DNA of 64,000 nt. Source: Rutpela maculata (Eukaryota; Arthropoda; Insecta; Coleoptera; Cerambycidae). The notes below the pieces were generated by a model. It was not told the DNA's origin, did no database searches, and saw only the letters and a program-made list of their open reading frames with translations. The first letter of the stretch is position 1. Each line of letters begins with the position of its first letter. The stretch lies in assembly GCA_936432065.2 (NCBI GenBank), contig OW386294.2:47754842-47818841 (forward strand), read 5' to 3'. Position numbers and translations under genes: made by a program. Of this stretch, positions 48,712-60,860 are shown piece by piece.

Positions 48712-51037
48712 ATGTAGCTGAAGTTGGATTTAGATTTAGATTTAGATTTGAAATTTACTTTTTTACAGCGGACCAGATAAATATCGCATTCACTTTAACA
48801 GAGAGCTAATAATTATAGATAATAGCAAAATTCGCATGTTTCGGCAATTTACAGTAGCAAATAACGAATTAGGGAACGACTTACCACCACACCACGCAGG
48901 GGAAAGGGGTGAAATAAATATTGAGATGCCCTCTAATGGAATTTAAAAAATAATGTATTTGATGTACTTACATTGTTGAATTAGGTTATTAACAACGTAC
49001 TGAAAAATTATATAGTGAATATAAAAATAACTCGACTTGTCCTATTCATTAGGGGTAATAGTACCCCCCTTATTTCAAATAGTAAAAATAAACTATAGAA
49101 AACAACTTCAACATTGTACAAATAAATCTGTCATAAAATAGCCAGCCAATACATCCTAGGAGAGAAACAGAATATGTGTGATTCCTGAAATTACACCGTG
49201 GGGGTGACAAATACCCCATATATCGCAAATAATAAATAATTCGTAGAAAATAACTCCGACGTTGTACAAATAAATCTTTTGTAAAATAGCCAGCCGATAC
49301 ATCCTAGAAGAGCAACAGAATAGGTGTGATTCCTGAAATTAGACCGTGGGGGTGACAAATGCCCCATATATCGCAAATAATAAATAATTCGTGGAAAATA
49401 TTGCCGACGTTGTACAAATAAATCTGTTATAAAATACCCAGCCGATACATCCTAGGAGAGCAACAGAATAGGTGTGATTCCTGAAATTAGACCGTGGGGG
49501 TGACAAATACCCCATATATCGCAAATAATAAGTAATTCGTAGAAAATAACTCCTACGTTGTACAAATAAATCTGTTATAAAATAGCCAGCCGATACATCC
49601 TAGGATGTATCGGCTGGCAATTTTATGACAGATTTATTTGTACAAGGTCGGAGTTATTTTCTACGAATTATTTATTATTTGCGATATAAGGGTGTTTCCC
49701 ACCCTCACGGTTTTATTTAAATTTTTTTGAATTGCCAGAATGTACTGCCTTACTATTTTATGACAGATTTATTTGTACAACTTTGGAGTTATTTTCTACG
49801 AATTATTTAATATTTTCGATATATGGGGTATTAGTCACCCCCACAGTCTAATTTCAGGAATCGCACCTATTCTGTTGCTCTCCTAGGATGTATCGGCCGG
49901 CTATTTTATGACAGATTTATTTGTACAACGTAGGAGTTATTTTCTACGAATTATTTATTATTTGCCACCCTCACGGTTTTATTTAAGGAGTCAGACCCAT
50001 TTTTTTAAACTGCCAGGATGTACTGCCTTACTATTTTATGACAGATTTATTTGTACAACGTCGGCATTATTTTCCACAAATTATTTATTATTTGCGATAT
50101 ATGGTGTATTTGCCACCCCCACGGTCTAATTTCAGGAATCACACCTATTCTGTTGCTCTCCTAGGATGTATTGGCTGGCTATTTTACGACAGATTTATTT
50201 GTACAACGTCGGAGTTATTTTCTACGAATTATTTATTATTTGCAATATATGGGGTATTTGTCACCCCCACGGTCTAATTTCAGGAATCGCACCTATTCAG
50301 TTGCTCTCCTAGGATATATCGGCTGGCTATTTTATGACAGATTTATTTGTACAACGTCGGCATTATTTTCCACGAATTATTTATTATTTGCGATATATGG
50401 GGTATTTGTTACCCCCACGGTCTAATTTCAGGAATCACACCTATTCTGTTGCTCTCCTAGGATGTATCGGCTGGCTATTTTACGACAGATTTATTTGTAC
50501 GTCGGAGTTATTTTCTACGAATTATTTATTTTTTGCGATGTAAGGGTGTTTCCCACTCTCGCGGTCTTATTTCAGGAATCACACCTATTCTGTTGCTCTT
50601 CTAGGCTGTATTGGCTGGCTATTTTATGACAGATTTATTTGTACAATGTTGAAGTTGTTTTCTATAGTTTATTTTTACTATTTGAAATAATGGGGGTACT
50701 ACTTACCCCTAATGAATAGGACAAGTCGAGTTATTTTTATATTCACTATATAATTTTTCAGTACGTTGTTAATAACCTAATTCAACAATGTAAGTACATC
50801 AAATACATTATTTTTTAAATTCCATTAGAGGGCATCTCAATATTTATTTCACCCCTTTCCCCTGCGTGGTGTGGTGGTAAGTCGTTCCCTAATTCGTTAT
50901 TTGCTACTGTAAATTGCCGAAACATGCGAATTTTGCTATTATCTATAATTATTAGCTCTCTGTTAAAGTGAATGCGATATTTATCTGGTCCGCTGTAAAA
51001 AAGTAAATTTCAAATCTAAATCCAACTTCAGCTACAT
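48712..51037. mobile_element. Foldback/Mutator-like element, 2.3 kb, 9-bp TSD
   Basis: Ends atgtagctgaagttggattt and its inverse, flanked by the 9-bp duplication ctctgatgc (48703-48711, 51038-51046). The outer arms (~400 bp) are inverted copies. Inside, a ~148-bp unit is repeated three to four times in one orientation (49130-49605), turns over at tcctagga near 49604, then about seven times in the other (49610-50640). A 9-bp TSD and long arms built of tandem repeats match Mutator-type foldbacks such as the Rehavkus group. No transposase. Confidence 0.85.
49130..50650. repeat. ~148-bp minisatellite array, inverted at 49604
   Basis: The unit includes gacagatttatttgtacaac, ggagttattttctacgaatt and cctaggatgtatcggctgg. 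Several copies have complete open frames across unit borders (for example 50038-50277), which are a by-product of the period and not genes. Confidence 0.9.
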
Positions 51038-51199
51038 CTCTGATGCTACCTGTTCTATTTCGTGTTGCATCACATATGAAAAACTTGCAACGAAAACTTC
51101 TGAAACAATGATAGCAATATAAATAAAATATTCATATAGCTATTGGTTAAAGTTCCTCACCTTTCTTTGCAGCGATAACCTCCAGGTCAACACTTTAAA

Positions 51200-52030
51200 T
51201 TTCCTGAGAGCATTTCGTGGTACATTCATTAGTAAATAAATTAATCTCCTGTGAATATTATCTCAAGGATTGCTTCTCTCCACTCTTTCTGGAATCAATA
51301 TAATAATAATATATATTTTTCAAAATAAAATACCATCAAATATACTTTAGTTCTGAAAACTTTAGCTATAATATTAGGTATATAAGAACATTGAAAATGA
51401 ATATGAATAGGTACTTTAGAGAAAAACTGCTTTTAATGGTTTAATTATTCTTTTTAAAAACATCGTATTGTTTCAAAATTTCTTTTTGATACTTATATTG
51501 GTTAAAACAGTTTTTCAACTCATTTTGACAGTCATTAGTATCCAGTATATCACAATTTCCTTCAATAATAATCATCCAGTGAAAAATTATGACTGACATT
51601 AATTATCTACATTTTCAATTGAATTTCTACATACTGATGAGTCATGCCAGGATATAAATGACTAAATGACTTTACTTTTTTTAATCTTTTAGCAATCATT
51701 TGATTCTTACACCTCTTTGTTAAATAATGTCTTTTATTTCCATATTTTGATTTGAGGTTAGAATTGAAAAAGTTTTATTTGTATTTGATAGACATAAAAA
51801 TTATAATATATTTTGTATACCTGCTTATCTTCAATGCACACTGATCACTAATATTAACTAAATTTAAATCAAAGAGCACAAAACAACTACACAATAATGC
51901 TGGAATGTTGAGCTTCTTTTTGCTTAGTGAAAACACGAACAAAAACAAAATGGCCTCTGCCGAATTCCCGAGCTCCCGTGTCTGCTGCCCTACCACAGAC
52001 GCTTTTAAATATAAATTTACCAAACTGCAA
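51200..52030 (-). other. E3 interior with a possible leader region near 51930-52010
   Basis: On the minus strand a GC-richer stretch reading gcagacacgggagctcggga, then cattttgtttttgttcg and a gcag/gtatac donor-like site near 51817, looks like a promoter and 5' leader. It would precede the exons at 51161 and 51099. Inference from composition and order. Confidence 0.3.
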
Positions 52031-52315
52031 CATAACAGTTATACAATTTTTATTATTTAAGTTATATATTCTTTATAAGAGTTTTTATGTAACAGAAATA
52101 TTATTAAACTATATATTGTTATATAACTTTGTTATATTGGCTGAACTTTAAATGTTACAATATTATTATATTACTAAAGCATAACAACATATTGTAACAT
52201 GATTATGTTATTATTTTATAACAAATGTCATAATAATAACATAACATTAATAAATACTGGTAATGTAACCCCTTACTACCAGGTTATATAATATCAATAA
52301 TATTTGTTTGCTGGG

Positions 52316-53196
52316 CACAACTCGTATGTTGTAATCAAATCCAATGATTGTGATTTAAATAAACAAAAGCTCCTTAATATTGAAATAGATCGAACCTACC
52401 TTCTTGAAAATAAGATTTAAACACCCCGTAAAGTGTCCACGTTTCTGGGGGGTTTTCTCCTGTTTTTCAATGATCAGTCAAATTGTTTCCGTTTGAATGG
52501 TGACCACCGAGCTTCCTTTTCGTGGACCGAGACCATTACAAAGACCACCTCAGTTTTTTTTCCAAAAAATCGATACCTACAAACGCCGTAATTATTATAA
52601 CTAATATAGGTGGTACGCTTAGTATAATATGTACAAAGGGATACACATTAAACTTTAGTGTCTAAATATAAAATATCTGCAAATGACAACAAAACTATGT
52701 GGTAGTTATATTGTATACAATAATTGTAAAATACTTACTGCAATGCAATTAATGTATACTTGGACTAATTAATAAATCACGGGAAAACAAAAAACAAAAC
52801 ACAAAATGAAATCGACATTTGACATTTGACAGCAGAAGCGTGACGTGGTGTGCTAATAGAGCACGATGAGCATGCGCACTAATCTAAGGACCGTGGCGCG
52901 CATTTAAAAAATTCTACAAGGGGATTGTAATGACATGGAAAACGGAAATCTAAATATAAAAGATAAAATGTAATTAAATAACCATTCTAAGTCTGAACTA
53001 CCTGCTTAAGAAATGCCGATAGTAACCGAGATAGTTACTAATTAATTGAACACAGTACATAAATTAAAAAAGGATTATTATTCATTATTATTTAATATTT
53101 CATTCATTATTATTTAATATTTCATATTCATTATTATTTAATATTCGATCATAAATCTAAAGTCTTGATTCAAAATTTAAAACATATTTCATATAT
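52316..53196. other. E2 interior with leader-like region near 52800-52920
   Basis: A GC-richer patch (gtgacgtggtgtgctaatag, gcatgcgcac, gtggcgcgcat) may be a minus-strand promoter for the decayed exons at 46441-46618 and 44666-44846. (ATT)-rich repeats at 53075-53150. Inference only. Confidence 0.3.
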
Positions 53197-53618
53197 ACAA
53201 TATTGACGAACGATTTAAAATTTATAAAACGTCATACACCACACAGGGGATGATTATAAATGTACTTAAACCAGATCTATATAGATAGAGAAACATCATA
53301 ATTATTTTTGTAGGTAGGTAGATAGGTACTATAAAACTAGCATTGCTGTCTCATCAGTTGTGATGCAGGTTTATTTTTATTAGTTCAAAAATCGAACATT
53401 GGTTCGTACAATATTGACGAACGATTTAAAATTTATAAAACGTCATACACCACACAGGGGATGATTATAAATGTACTTAAACCAGATCTATATAGATAGA
53501 GAAACATCATAATTATTTTTGTAGGTAGGTAGATAGGTACTATAAAACTAGCATTGCTGTCTCATCAGTTGTGGTGCAGGTTTATTTTTATTAGTTCAAA
53601 AATCGAACATTGGTTCGA
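53197..53618. repeat. 211-bp tandem duplication
   Basis: 53197-53407 and 53408-53618 are almost identical (acaatattgacgaacgattt at both starts). Followed by a short inverse of the unit end (tcgaacattggttcgattttt...). Confidence 0.85.
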
Positions 53619-54242
53619 TTTTTAAACTAATAAAAATAAACGCTGATTGCAGCGTTCGAGTTAAAAGTGCTGAACTTTTGATGATATTACTATCGGCGCG
53701 GCGCTCGGGCGATGCAAATATTTCTACAAAAAATATACCTGTATTATACAGATAAAATCATTGACGAATGTTCATACGATGTACATGAACACATATACGA
53801 AGAACGTTCCCTGATACGTGTACACAGTATATGCGACTGTGAACATAAACTTTTCTGTACATTCCATTTATATCGTATGTATAATCATATTGTATATGTG
53901 AAAATATTATTTATATGGGAATGTTGAGGGAACATACATGGCAAGTACAGAATGCAATTAGAACATTGGGAATGCAAAATGTACATTCGTGGAATTATAA
54001 ATGCTATCTGGGTAGTAAGCAGTTATTTTGCATTTATGATCCCGTAGTCCTCAACGTTAACGTATAAAAGGTAGTTCCTGCTTAGATAATATAACTTTTC
54101 GTTGATAACTAACAGGTAAATTTGCTGAACTGTCAAATCAACATGCAGGATGTTTATAATCAAAACTAGTGTCAGTAGATCTAGTTTTAGAATTGTTTTT
54201 TTTTCGTAATTATTTTATTCAACCAATAACCTCAAATTCCAG

Positions 54243-54438
54243 ATATACCAGAAGTGGATGCAGCTCATTCAGCGGGAAGACTTGAGAGCAATGGACCCTA
54301 ATATAGTGAGAAAAAACTATCGTGTCTGTGACATTCATTTTCCCTGTGAAAATAAAATAGATCCACAATATTACAGTCAATCAGGGTTGGTCATGGGAAG
54401 TTTGCCTACTCTGAATTTGCCTACACAAGATCCCATCG
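54243..54438 (+). CDS. THAP-domain gene, exon 2 (rest of THAP finger)
   Basis: After acceptor aaattccag the frame continues from exon 1 in phase 0: IYQKWMQLIQREDLRAMDP (Trp35 conserved), then NYRVCDIHF with zinc ligands Cys59 and His62 and Phe63, then SLPTLNLP, the Pro-containing motif that closes THAP domains. With Cys9 and Cys13 of exon 1 the C2CH set is complete, and the ~90-residue length is normal. The donor ggtatgt at 54439 is phase 1. The ATG at 54258 inside the exon is not the start, since using it would discard the first half of the finger. Intact, unlike the paralogue at 34966-35152. Confidence 0.88.
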
Positions 54439-55422
54439 GTATGTATTAGAAAATATAATACATATATATTATATTTTTATACTGTATGTTATATACAGTG
54501 TGTGCTATTTAAGACCGCAACACCCCGTTATTTTGAAACGCCTTGACCGATTTAAAAAAATATTTCTTTTTTGAGATGTAGTGCTCTATGAGCTTTATTT
54601 GACTCTTGAAAAATGTGTAATTTTCATATTATCAATGCCTACCAAGCTTCTCTAAATGAGTCGAAATTTCTATAACGACTATTAGGAAATATTTTATCGG
54701 CAAATTGGATAGCGTATTTGATTCGCAGTTGTCTCATATACCTCTATACAAAATTTTAGCTCGATACCTCATATAGGGTATTTGTTATTCAATAGCCAAA
54801 TTTAAAATTTCTCACTTTTCGACTGGCCCTGTATAAAAGTCGGTTAGGTTTACTAAATAGGTAAAGTAGTCACTCGACTTAAGGAACGTCAGACACTAAA
54901 TGAGAAAGAAAAAAGAAAAGAAAATTTATTCTTTAAATAAATAGTGTTTCTATACATTATTCGGTTGCTGTACGTAGGTGCCTTAATGAAAATTTTTCAA
55001 ACAAACACTTTTATTGTCTTTTATTGTATTGTATTGTATTTAGGGCCATTGGATGAGCACCATCTAGGTGAAATGGTGCCTATTTACCATGTAGATTATA
55101 TTTTTATGGTAAATAGCCCACTAAACAATGCATTATTACTTTAATAGAACCTCAATATTACAAAGTTACATGTAATGTTATGTAAAACAGATCATGAACA
55201 GTGTCGTAATGTTGCTACAAAGTAATTTGTCATACTATTAAATGTTACTCTGTTACATTGTTAAAAAGGTAACATTGTGAAAATATTACTTAATGTTCAT
55301 AACATATTGACGTAATAATTTATCAATATAACTTGCCACATTACATACTTATTTAACGTGTTACATTACATACTTATTTATATCTCACCATGAATATCAT
55401 TGCTGCAATGTATGCTTAATAT

Positions 55423-56068
55423 TCGAATCAAGCGCGGATCTAGAAATTTCAATAATTTTTTTCTCGTCTGTGGCGCATGGGACCCATACGAAATATGGGA
55501 AATAACATTTCGAGAAGCACTTCTCTAACGACCCCTAAAAAATTTTGAAAAAGCAGTTTGCGAAAATTTTTTTCAAAATTCGGTTACCCCCCCAGGTCTA
55601 GACACTCCTGTTTAAAATAATTTTTTTTTGTTATATCAATTTTACTTTTCACAAAAATACATCAATACGTTTCATTACTAACTGAGATACAACGAATTGA
55701 AATTTTATGATTTGTTAAATTGTAAATCACAAAATTTCAATTCGTTGTATTTCAGTTAGTAATGAAAATATTTTCATAAACTTCAAAACATATTGTTGTA
55801 TTTTTATGAAAAGTAAAATGCATATGACAAAAAAAAATTAAACAGGAGTCCCTAGACCTCGCCCCCCCCCCCCCCCAGGTTACCCCTCCCCCCCCCCCGG
55901 TAACCGAATTTTGTAAAAAAAATCCACAAACTGCTTTTTCAAAATTTTTTAGGGGTCATTACAGAAGTGCTTCTCGATATGTTATTTCCCATATTTCGTA
56001 TGGGTCCCATGCGCCACAGACGAGAAAAAAATTATTGAAATTTCTAGATCCGCACTTGATTCGAATAC
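55423..56068. mobile_element. Palindromic MITE with ATTCGAATCAAG ends
   Basis: Ends tattcgaatcaagcgcggat and, inverted, atccgcacttgattcgaata. The arms stay complementary to the centre (cacaaaatttcaattcg/cgaattgaaatttt...). The right arm holds long C runs at 55862-55900. The TSD is unclear (TA possible). Confidence 0.8.
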
Positions 56069-56520
56069 TAGTAAGGCAATGTAGTATCAAGATAAATGTA
56101 AATATTAAGGTAACATTAATTTAGTTCTGAATTAATATTGCCCCAAAGTAACAATAACCTTGGTTGAATACTATAGTTGTCCCAGTGCCAGTTAGTATTA
56201 GAGGATTACGGACAGAAATATTGTGTCAAATTATGTGTTTCTACTCATAGGAAATTGTAAGATGTACTGTACAAATTAGTGGGGGACACATTATTCGACA
56301 GGCACCTGTCCATAATCCTTCAGCACTAACTTGCATCAGTTGAGGCATCTATAGTATTTAATAAATAATCACCTAAACTTAAAATAAAAAGAAAACATTT
56401 AATTAAAAATATATTTTGTTAAAAATATACATAAAAATATACAATGTATAAAAATAAATAAAAATAAAAATGCAAATTCCCAACAACAAAAAAACTAGTG
56501 TTATAAAAAAAATCCATATT
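56069..56520. other. E4 interior, no feature seen
   Basis: AT-rich. On the minus strand this would be 3' of the exon at 56523, with aataaa-like sequences around 56340-56460. Confidence 0.35.
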
Positions 56521-56522
56521 AT

Positions 56523-56629
56523 TCATTGCCTCTCTCGCTGTTTCCTTTGTTTGGCGAAGCGCTGCCATTCAGCTACCACATCTTCGAATTGTTTTGCTGT
56601 GGTGGCTGCGAAGGTAATTTTGACAGCCT
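56523..56629 (-). pseudogene. Terminal exon of E4 gene, homologous to E3 exon
   Basis: Minus strand: acceptor attttttaacag, then, phase 1, AVKITFAATTAKQFEDVVAE and WQRFAKQRKQRERQ-stop. Same phase, distance and pattern (E/Q-x-V-A-S/E-W-x-R-L/F-A-K-Q) as the E3 exon at 48676-51099. The basic C-terminal tail could be a nuclear-localisation or DNA-contacting segment (inference). The exon itself is intact. Upstream exons were not found. The protein family is unknown to me. Confidence 0.5.
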
Positions 56630-57049
56630 CTGTTAAAAAATGGAATATATTAATATCTGATCGAGAATACAGTATAGAAGTATCATAGTTACTGACATAA
56701 CATAGTTAATCATTATCTTTATTATGGTACAAAAACACGAGACCATAGGTCGAGTGTCTTTCAGTTATCGAGTTATATTATCAAAATGGCAACCAAGCTT
56801 AAGTGCAAATAAAAATGTAGGCTATTCAAAATAGAAACCTCGAATGGTGTTTGGTAATTTGTTAGTTTTTATATCCATTAGCAGAGAAAAACATTGGCTG
56901 ACGTGTACGTTGCTGATTTTCAGAAATATTCTCAATTTACTCCAAAAAATGTCAAAGTAAGACAATCAGTCGGGAATTTTGCCCTGCAAAATGTGGAGTA
57001 TTAATGATTTTGATATATGTTGTTTAAGTCGAGGCCATGATAAAAAACA

Positions 57050-57960
57050 CAAGTTTTCAACCTTGGGGGTGGGGAGGAGGCGCGAACCGCCATCTTGAAT
57101 TAAAGGTGCAAAAAATTGTTTTTCAAAATAATTCGGCAACGCTCAATCCTACGAGAAAAATGCTGAAGACAAAGTTGAAGAGGACAAAATTTCCTACATT
57201 TTTTGTATATACATTTTTATTGTAAGTCTAATGTTTAAAGAGATACAGCGTCAGACAAATGGGTTTAAGAAAATTTTTTTTTTATTATATAATGCATGTT
57301 CACAACATAACAAATTTTATATTATTATAATAAAGATATATTATAATAATACTTGTATTGAAACTAAAAAAAATATTAAATTGACGGAATAGTATTACAG
57401 TGGCTTACATCATTTCTCGAAAATAGGAAACAAAAGTTATTAAATTTAATGACAGGTATTCAGAAGAATTGGCAATAAAAATGGAATACCTCAAGAGTCG
57501 GCACTTGCTCTTATACTCTTTTTATAATTTCTAGATAATCCAACATTTTTTAAAGAAATTTCAAATTATAAAATTTTATGTCCTGACTATTGGCTACAAA
57601 ATTTTAAATCCCTTACAAAATCCTTACACACATTTAATCCTTACAATTGCTTAGAAACATTCAATATACCAAATGTGTAAGTAATTATTATCAAATCAAA
57701 AACACTGCTCTCTAAGCCTGTACGTATTAAAGGCAGGACCGTCCGCGCAACAAAGGAGTTCGAGCATTTTTTGAAAAAAAAAAAAAATCGTTAAACATTT
57801 TTCCACCGCTGTATCTTCTTACGTATTAGACTTACAATAAAAATGTATATACAAAAAATGTAGGAAATTTTGTCCTATTCAACTTTGTCTTGAACATTCT
57901 TCTCGTAGGGATCGAGCGTTGCCGAATTATTTTGAAAAAACATGTTTCACTTTTCAATTA
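57050..57960. repeat. Inverted pair inside E4
   Basis: Arms at about 57085-57255 and 57795-57955 are inverted copies (tgtatatacatttttattgt / acaataaaaatgtatataca; ggcaacgctcaatcctacga / cgtagggatcgagcgttgcc). About 540 bp of AT-rich loop without a gene. Confidence 0.8.
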
Positions 57961-58141
57961 TTAATAAGAAACGTCAGCCAATGAGAAATCAGCATTGTAG
58001 ATTTCAGTCATTATTTTTTTTATGTTCTTTACAAACAAACAAAGCTTCCTGCAAAGTGGCTGAAATAATAAAATAATATAGAAGCGTTTTTTTTTCGCAT
58101 TTTTGAAAATTCACCCTCTTTAAACTCAGCAGTACGGGTAA

Positions 58142-59884
58142 ATGAGAAAAGAAGTTCGACGCCTCTGTAATCGAGCTAAAGATTCGGGCAACTGGGAACA
58201 ATATAGATCTGCGCTAACGGACTATAATAAAGAAATCAGAAGGGCAAAAAGGGAATCTTGGAGGAGGTTCTGCGAGAGTATTACTGACTTACCTAGCAGC
58301 ACTAGAATCCACAAGATCATTTCCAGAGAGCCGGCAAGAGAATTTGGTATGGTAAAACGTCCAGATGGCTCATTTGCTGAATCTGGAAAGGAAACCCTTG
58401 AACTCCTTACACTGAACCACTTCCCAGGGAGTTCGATCCTGGATAACCAACAACCACCACCATCGGGAGGCCGAACCAAACGACCTCACAAAGACGACTG
58501 GCTGGTGGCCAAAAAGGTTATCACAGCACCAGCGATTGAATGGGCGATCAAATCTTTTCAACCATTCAAATCGCCTGGTGAGGATGGCATTTTTCCAGCA
58601 CTGCTACAAAACGGACTGGAAATACTGCTACCTTTCCTCATCAGACTATACAGAGCTGGTCTGGTATGGAACTATATCCCATCCAGTTGGGCGGCGGTAA
58701 AAGTGGTATATATACCAAAAGTGGGTCGGACAGAACCAGACCCCAAATCGCTAAGACCCATCAGCCTGACATCATTTCTGTTGAAAGGCCTAGAAAAGGT
58801 TCTGGATGGACATATCAGGGGAAACATCCTGAGCACCTATCCTCTGAATGTTCACCAGTATGCCTATCAACCCGGCAAATCAACAGAACTAGCACTAAAT
58901 AACCTGGTCGGGAAAATCACACAATCTCTTGAGGAAAAAGAGATTGCGGTGGCAGCATTCCTTGACATCGAAGGAGCATTCAACAATGCATTGCCCAACT
59001 CCATATATACAGCTGCGGCTGCTAGAGGGGTTGAGCTAACTATAACTGGCTGGATTCAAGCTATGCTTGAAAACAGAATCATAACGACTTCTCTACAGGG
59101 AGAAACGGTCAGATTCAGGGCCGCAAGAGGGTGTCCACAAGGCGGGGTACTTTCCCCCCTTTTATGGTCACTGCTTGTGGATGATCTGCTGGCCATTCTC
59201 TCTCTGTGGGAAGCCGAGATTCAAGCATATGCGGACGATCTAGTCATTATGGTTAGAGGAAAATCTGAAGAGGTACTCTCTAATACCCTTCAAGAGGTGC
59301 TAAATACAGTCCATATTTGGTGTGAGAGGGAGCAGATGACTGTGAACCCCCACAAAACTGTAATAGTACCCTTCACCAGAAAAAGGAGGCTGAACAATTT
59401 AGTGCCGCCCTCCTTAGCAGGTGAAACTATTCCATTTGCGGGGGAAGTGAAATATCTAGGGGTTACACTAGATAAATCACTCAACTGGAACTCCCATCTG
59501 GAAAAGGTAATCCACAAGGCGCGACTCTCCTTGTGGACATGTCGCAGAATTTGTGGAAAAACCTGGGGTATAGGTCCCCAACAAATATACTGGCTATACG
59601 TTACGGTCATAAGACCAATGGTAGCGTATGCCTCCATAGTTTGGTGGTCGAAAGGGCTACAACAAACGACCAAAGCCAAACTCTCTGGTCTACAGAGACA
59701 AGCATGTCTGGCAGTAACTGGTGCGATAAGTACCACACCGTCAGCAGCTCTGGAAATCCTCCTGGATCTACCTCCTCTCCACATCTACTTGGAGAGAGAG
59801 GCCAGGTGGGCAACATACAGACTTCAACAAGCGGCAAATAATATGCCGCAGGCTAGCATCATGGAACGCAAGGCTGTCAGATGA
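58142..59884 (+). pseudogene. LINE reverse transcriptase (ORF2 5' part, frameshift at end)
   Basis: Full RT domain: linker with SPGEDGIFPALL, then PKSLRPISLTSFLLKGLEKV, AAFLDIEGAFNNALP (catalytic Asp), RGCPQGGVLSPLLW, AYADDLVIMVRG (YADD), VNPHKT and YLGVTLDKSLNWNSH. It performs target-primed reverse transcription in its family. The frame ends at MERKAVR-stop because two bases (ca) present in copy 1 are missing near 59871. The first ATG is simply where the truncation falls, not a true start. The upstream endonuclease and ORF1 are absent. Confidence 0.9.
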
Positions 59885-59885
59885 C

Positions 59886-60860
59886 ATGGAGTGTCATGGC
59901 ATCCTGGGAATGCTTTCAGATGTGATGCCTACCGCGACCAACTATGAACTGCCTTTTACCGTCCTTTTTCCTGGAAGAGACGAATGGGATCGGAATAAAA
60001 CTGACCTACAAAGAGCAGACATCTGTTGGTTTACAGACGGCTCCAAAACCCCTGAAGGAGTTGGAGCTGGAGCATACAGTCGCAACCCAAAGGTAAGAAT
60101 CACTTCGAGCCTGGGTAACTATGCGACTGTCTTTCAGGCAGAAGTTCATGCCATTGAACTGTGTACAAGGAGGCTTGAGCAGATGCATCCTAGACACAGA
60201 TCAATAAAAATCTTTTCAGACAGCCAAGCAGCTCTTAAAGCTCTTGGCTCACATCGCTGCAATTCTAAATTGGTCTGGAATTGCCAAAAGGCTCTAGCCC
60301 GATTGGGCAGATACAACAAATTAACTCTGGTCTGGATACCGGGCCATTCTGGCTTGGAGGGCAACGAAGTAGCCGACTCCTTAGCCAGGGAAGGTGCGGT
60401 ATCAAAATTTATCGGACCGGAGCCAGTGCTTGGCATATCGGCAAGCACTGCGAAAACCACCATCTTGGCCTGGACTGAGGGGAAAATCCTCCAGTACTGG
60501 CAAGAACTACCAGGATTAGTTCATTCAAAGGAGTTCATCACATACCCTTTGAAATCAAGAACTAAAAAACTATTAGAGTTAAATAGGTTACACCTAAGAA
60601 CTCTAGTTGGCCTATACACTGGGCACTGCAGACTTAACCACCACCTACACAGACTCGGAATAGCGGACAACGCTGAATGCCGACTGTGTCTGGAGGAGGA
60701 TGAAACGGCAGCGCACATTTTATGTACCTGTCCTGCTGCAGAAAGAACCAGATTCTCACTTTTTGGCAAAGGGCAACTGCTGCCAGAGGATCTGGACAAC
60801 CTCTCACCCAATAAGGTAGTCGACTTTATCAAAAAGCTGAACCTATTGGGTGAAATATAA
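59886..60860 (+). pseudogene. LINE RNase H and C-terminal knuckle (ORF2 3' part)
   Basis: Continuation of ORF2 in the next frame. RNase H residues are all present: FTDGSKTPEG, FQAEVHAIEL, IFSDSQAALK, WIPGHSGLEGNEVAD. Then CRLCLEEDETAAHILCTC and a stop at 60858-60860. RT plus RNase H on one LINE points to the I/R1/Loa side of the LINE tree rather than Jockey or CR1 (family knowledge). The (CCTAA)n tail follows about 70 bp after the stop. Confidence 0.9.

Larger units (their letters stand above)
48676..51099 (-). pseudogene. Terminal exon of E3 gene, interrupted by foldback element
   Basis: Exon parts 51099-51038 and 48702-48676 (the 9-bp TSD counted once) on the minus strand. The acceptor atcattgtttcag precedes a phase-1 start giving VFVASFSYVMQHEIEQVASE then WFRLAKQA-stop. 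An exon ending in phase 1 (aaagaaag, donor gtgagg, 51161) lies just upstream and joins in frame. It aligns, with the same splice phase and spacing, with the terminal exon in E4 at 56523-56629 (QFEDVVAEWQRFAKQ). The foldback at 48712-51037 entered at GCATCAGAG. This shows that E3 and E4 once carried homologous spliced genes. Function unknown. Confidence 0.5.
46674..52315. mobile_element. CCCA-terminated element E3, 5.6 kb, nested in E2
   Basis: Left end CCCAGCAAACA, right end TGTTTGCTGGG, with CA on both sides (46672-46673, 52316-52317). Both subterminal regions (46680-46980 and 52030-52310) are dense in gttatataac, atataac and ttatgttac-type motifs, unlike the GTAC motif of its host E2. Carries minus-strand exons near 51099 and a 2.3 kb foldback element inserted in one of them. 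Confidence 0.85.
43373..54012. mobile_element. CCCA-terminated element E2, 10.6 kb, in THAP intron 1
   Basis: Left end CCCAGATAGCATTTTTAC, right end AAATGCTATCTGGG, with TA on both sides (43371-43372, 54013-54014). Subterminal regions (about 43385-43740 and 53710-54000) are dense in GTAC- and GAAC/GTTC-containing motifs (acgtac, atgtacatgaac, gaatgttc). The end sequence and motif resemble E1, so the two form one subgroup. Contains E3, several palindromes and decayed exons on the minus strand. Confidence 0.8.

Noticed and set aside
49191..50543. Overlapping 61-84-codon open frames repeating the same peptide
   Set aside because: They are produced by the ~148-bp period of the minisatellite, run across unit borders and occur in both orientations.
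53197..53618. LTRs of a retrotransposon
   Set aside because: The two 211-bp copies are directly adjacent with nothing between them and no gag-pol, so this is a plain tandem duplication.
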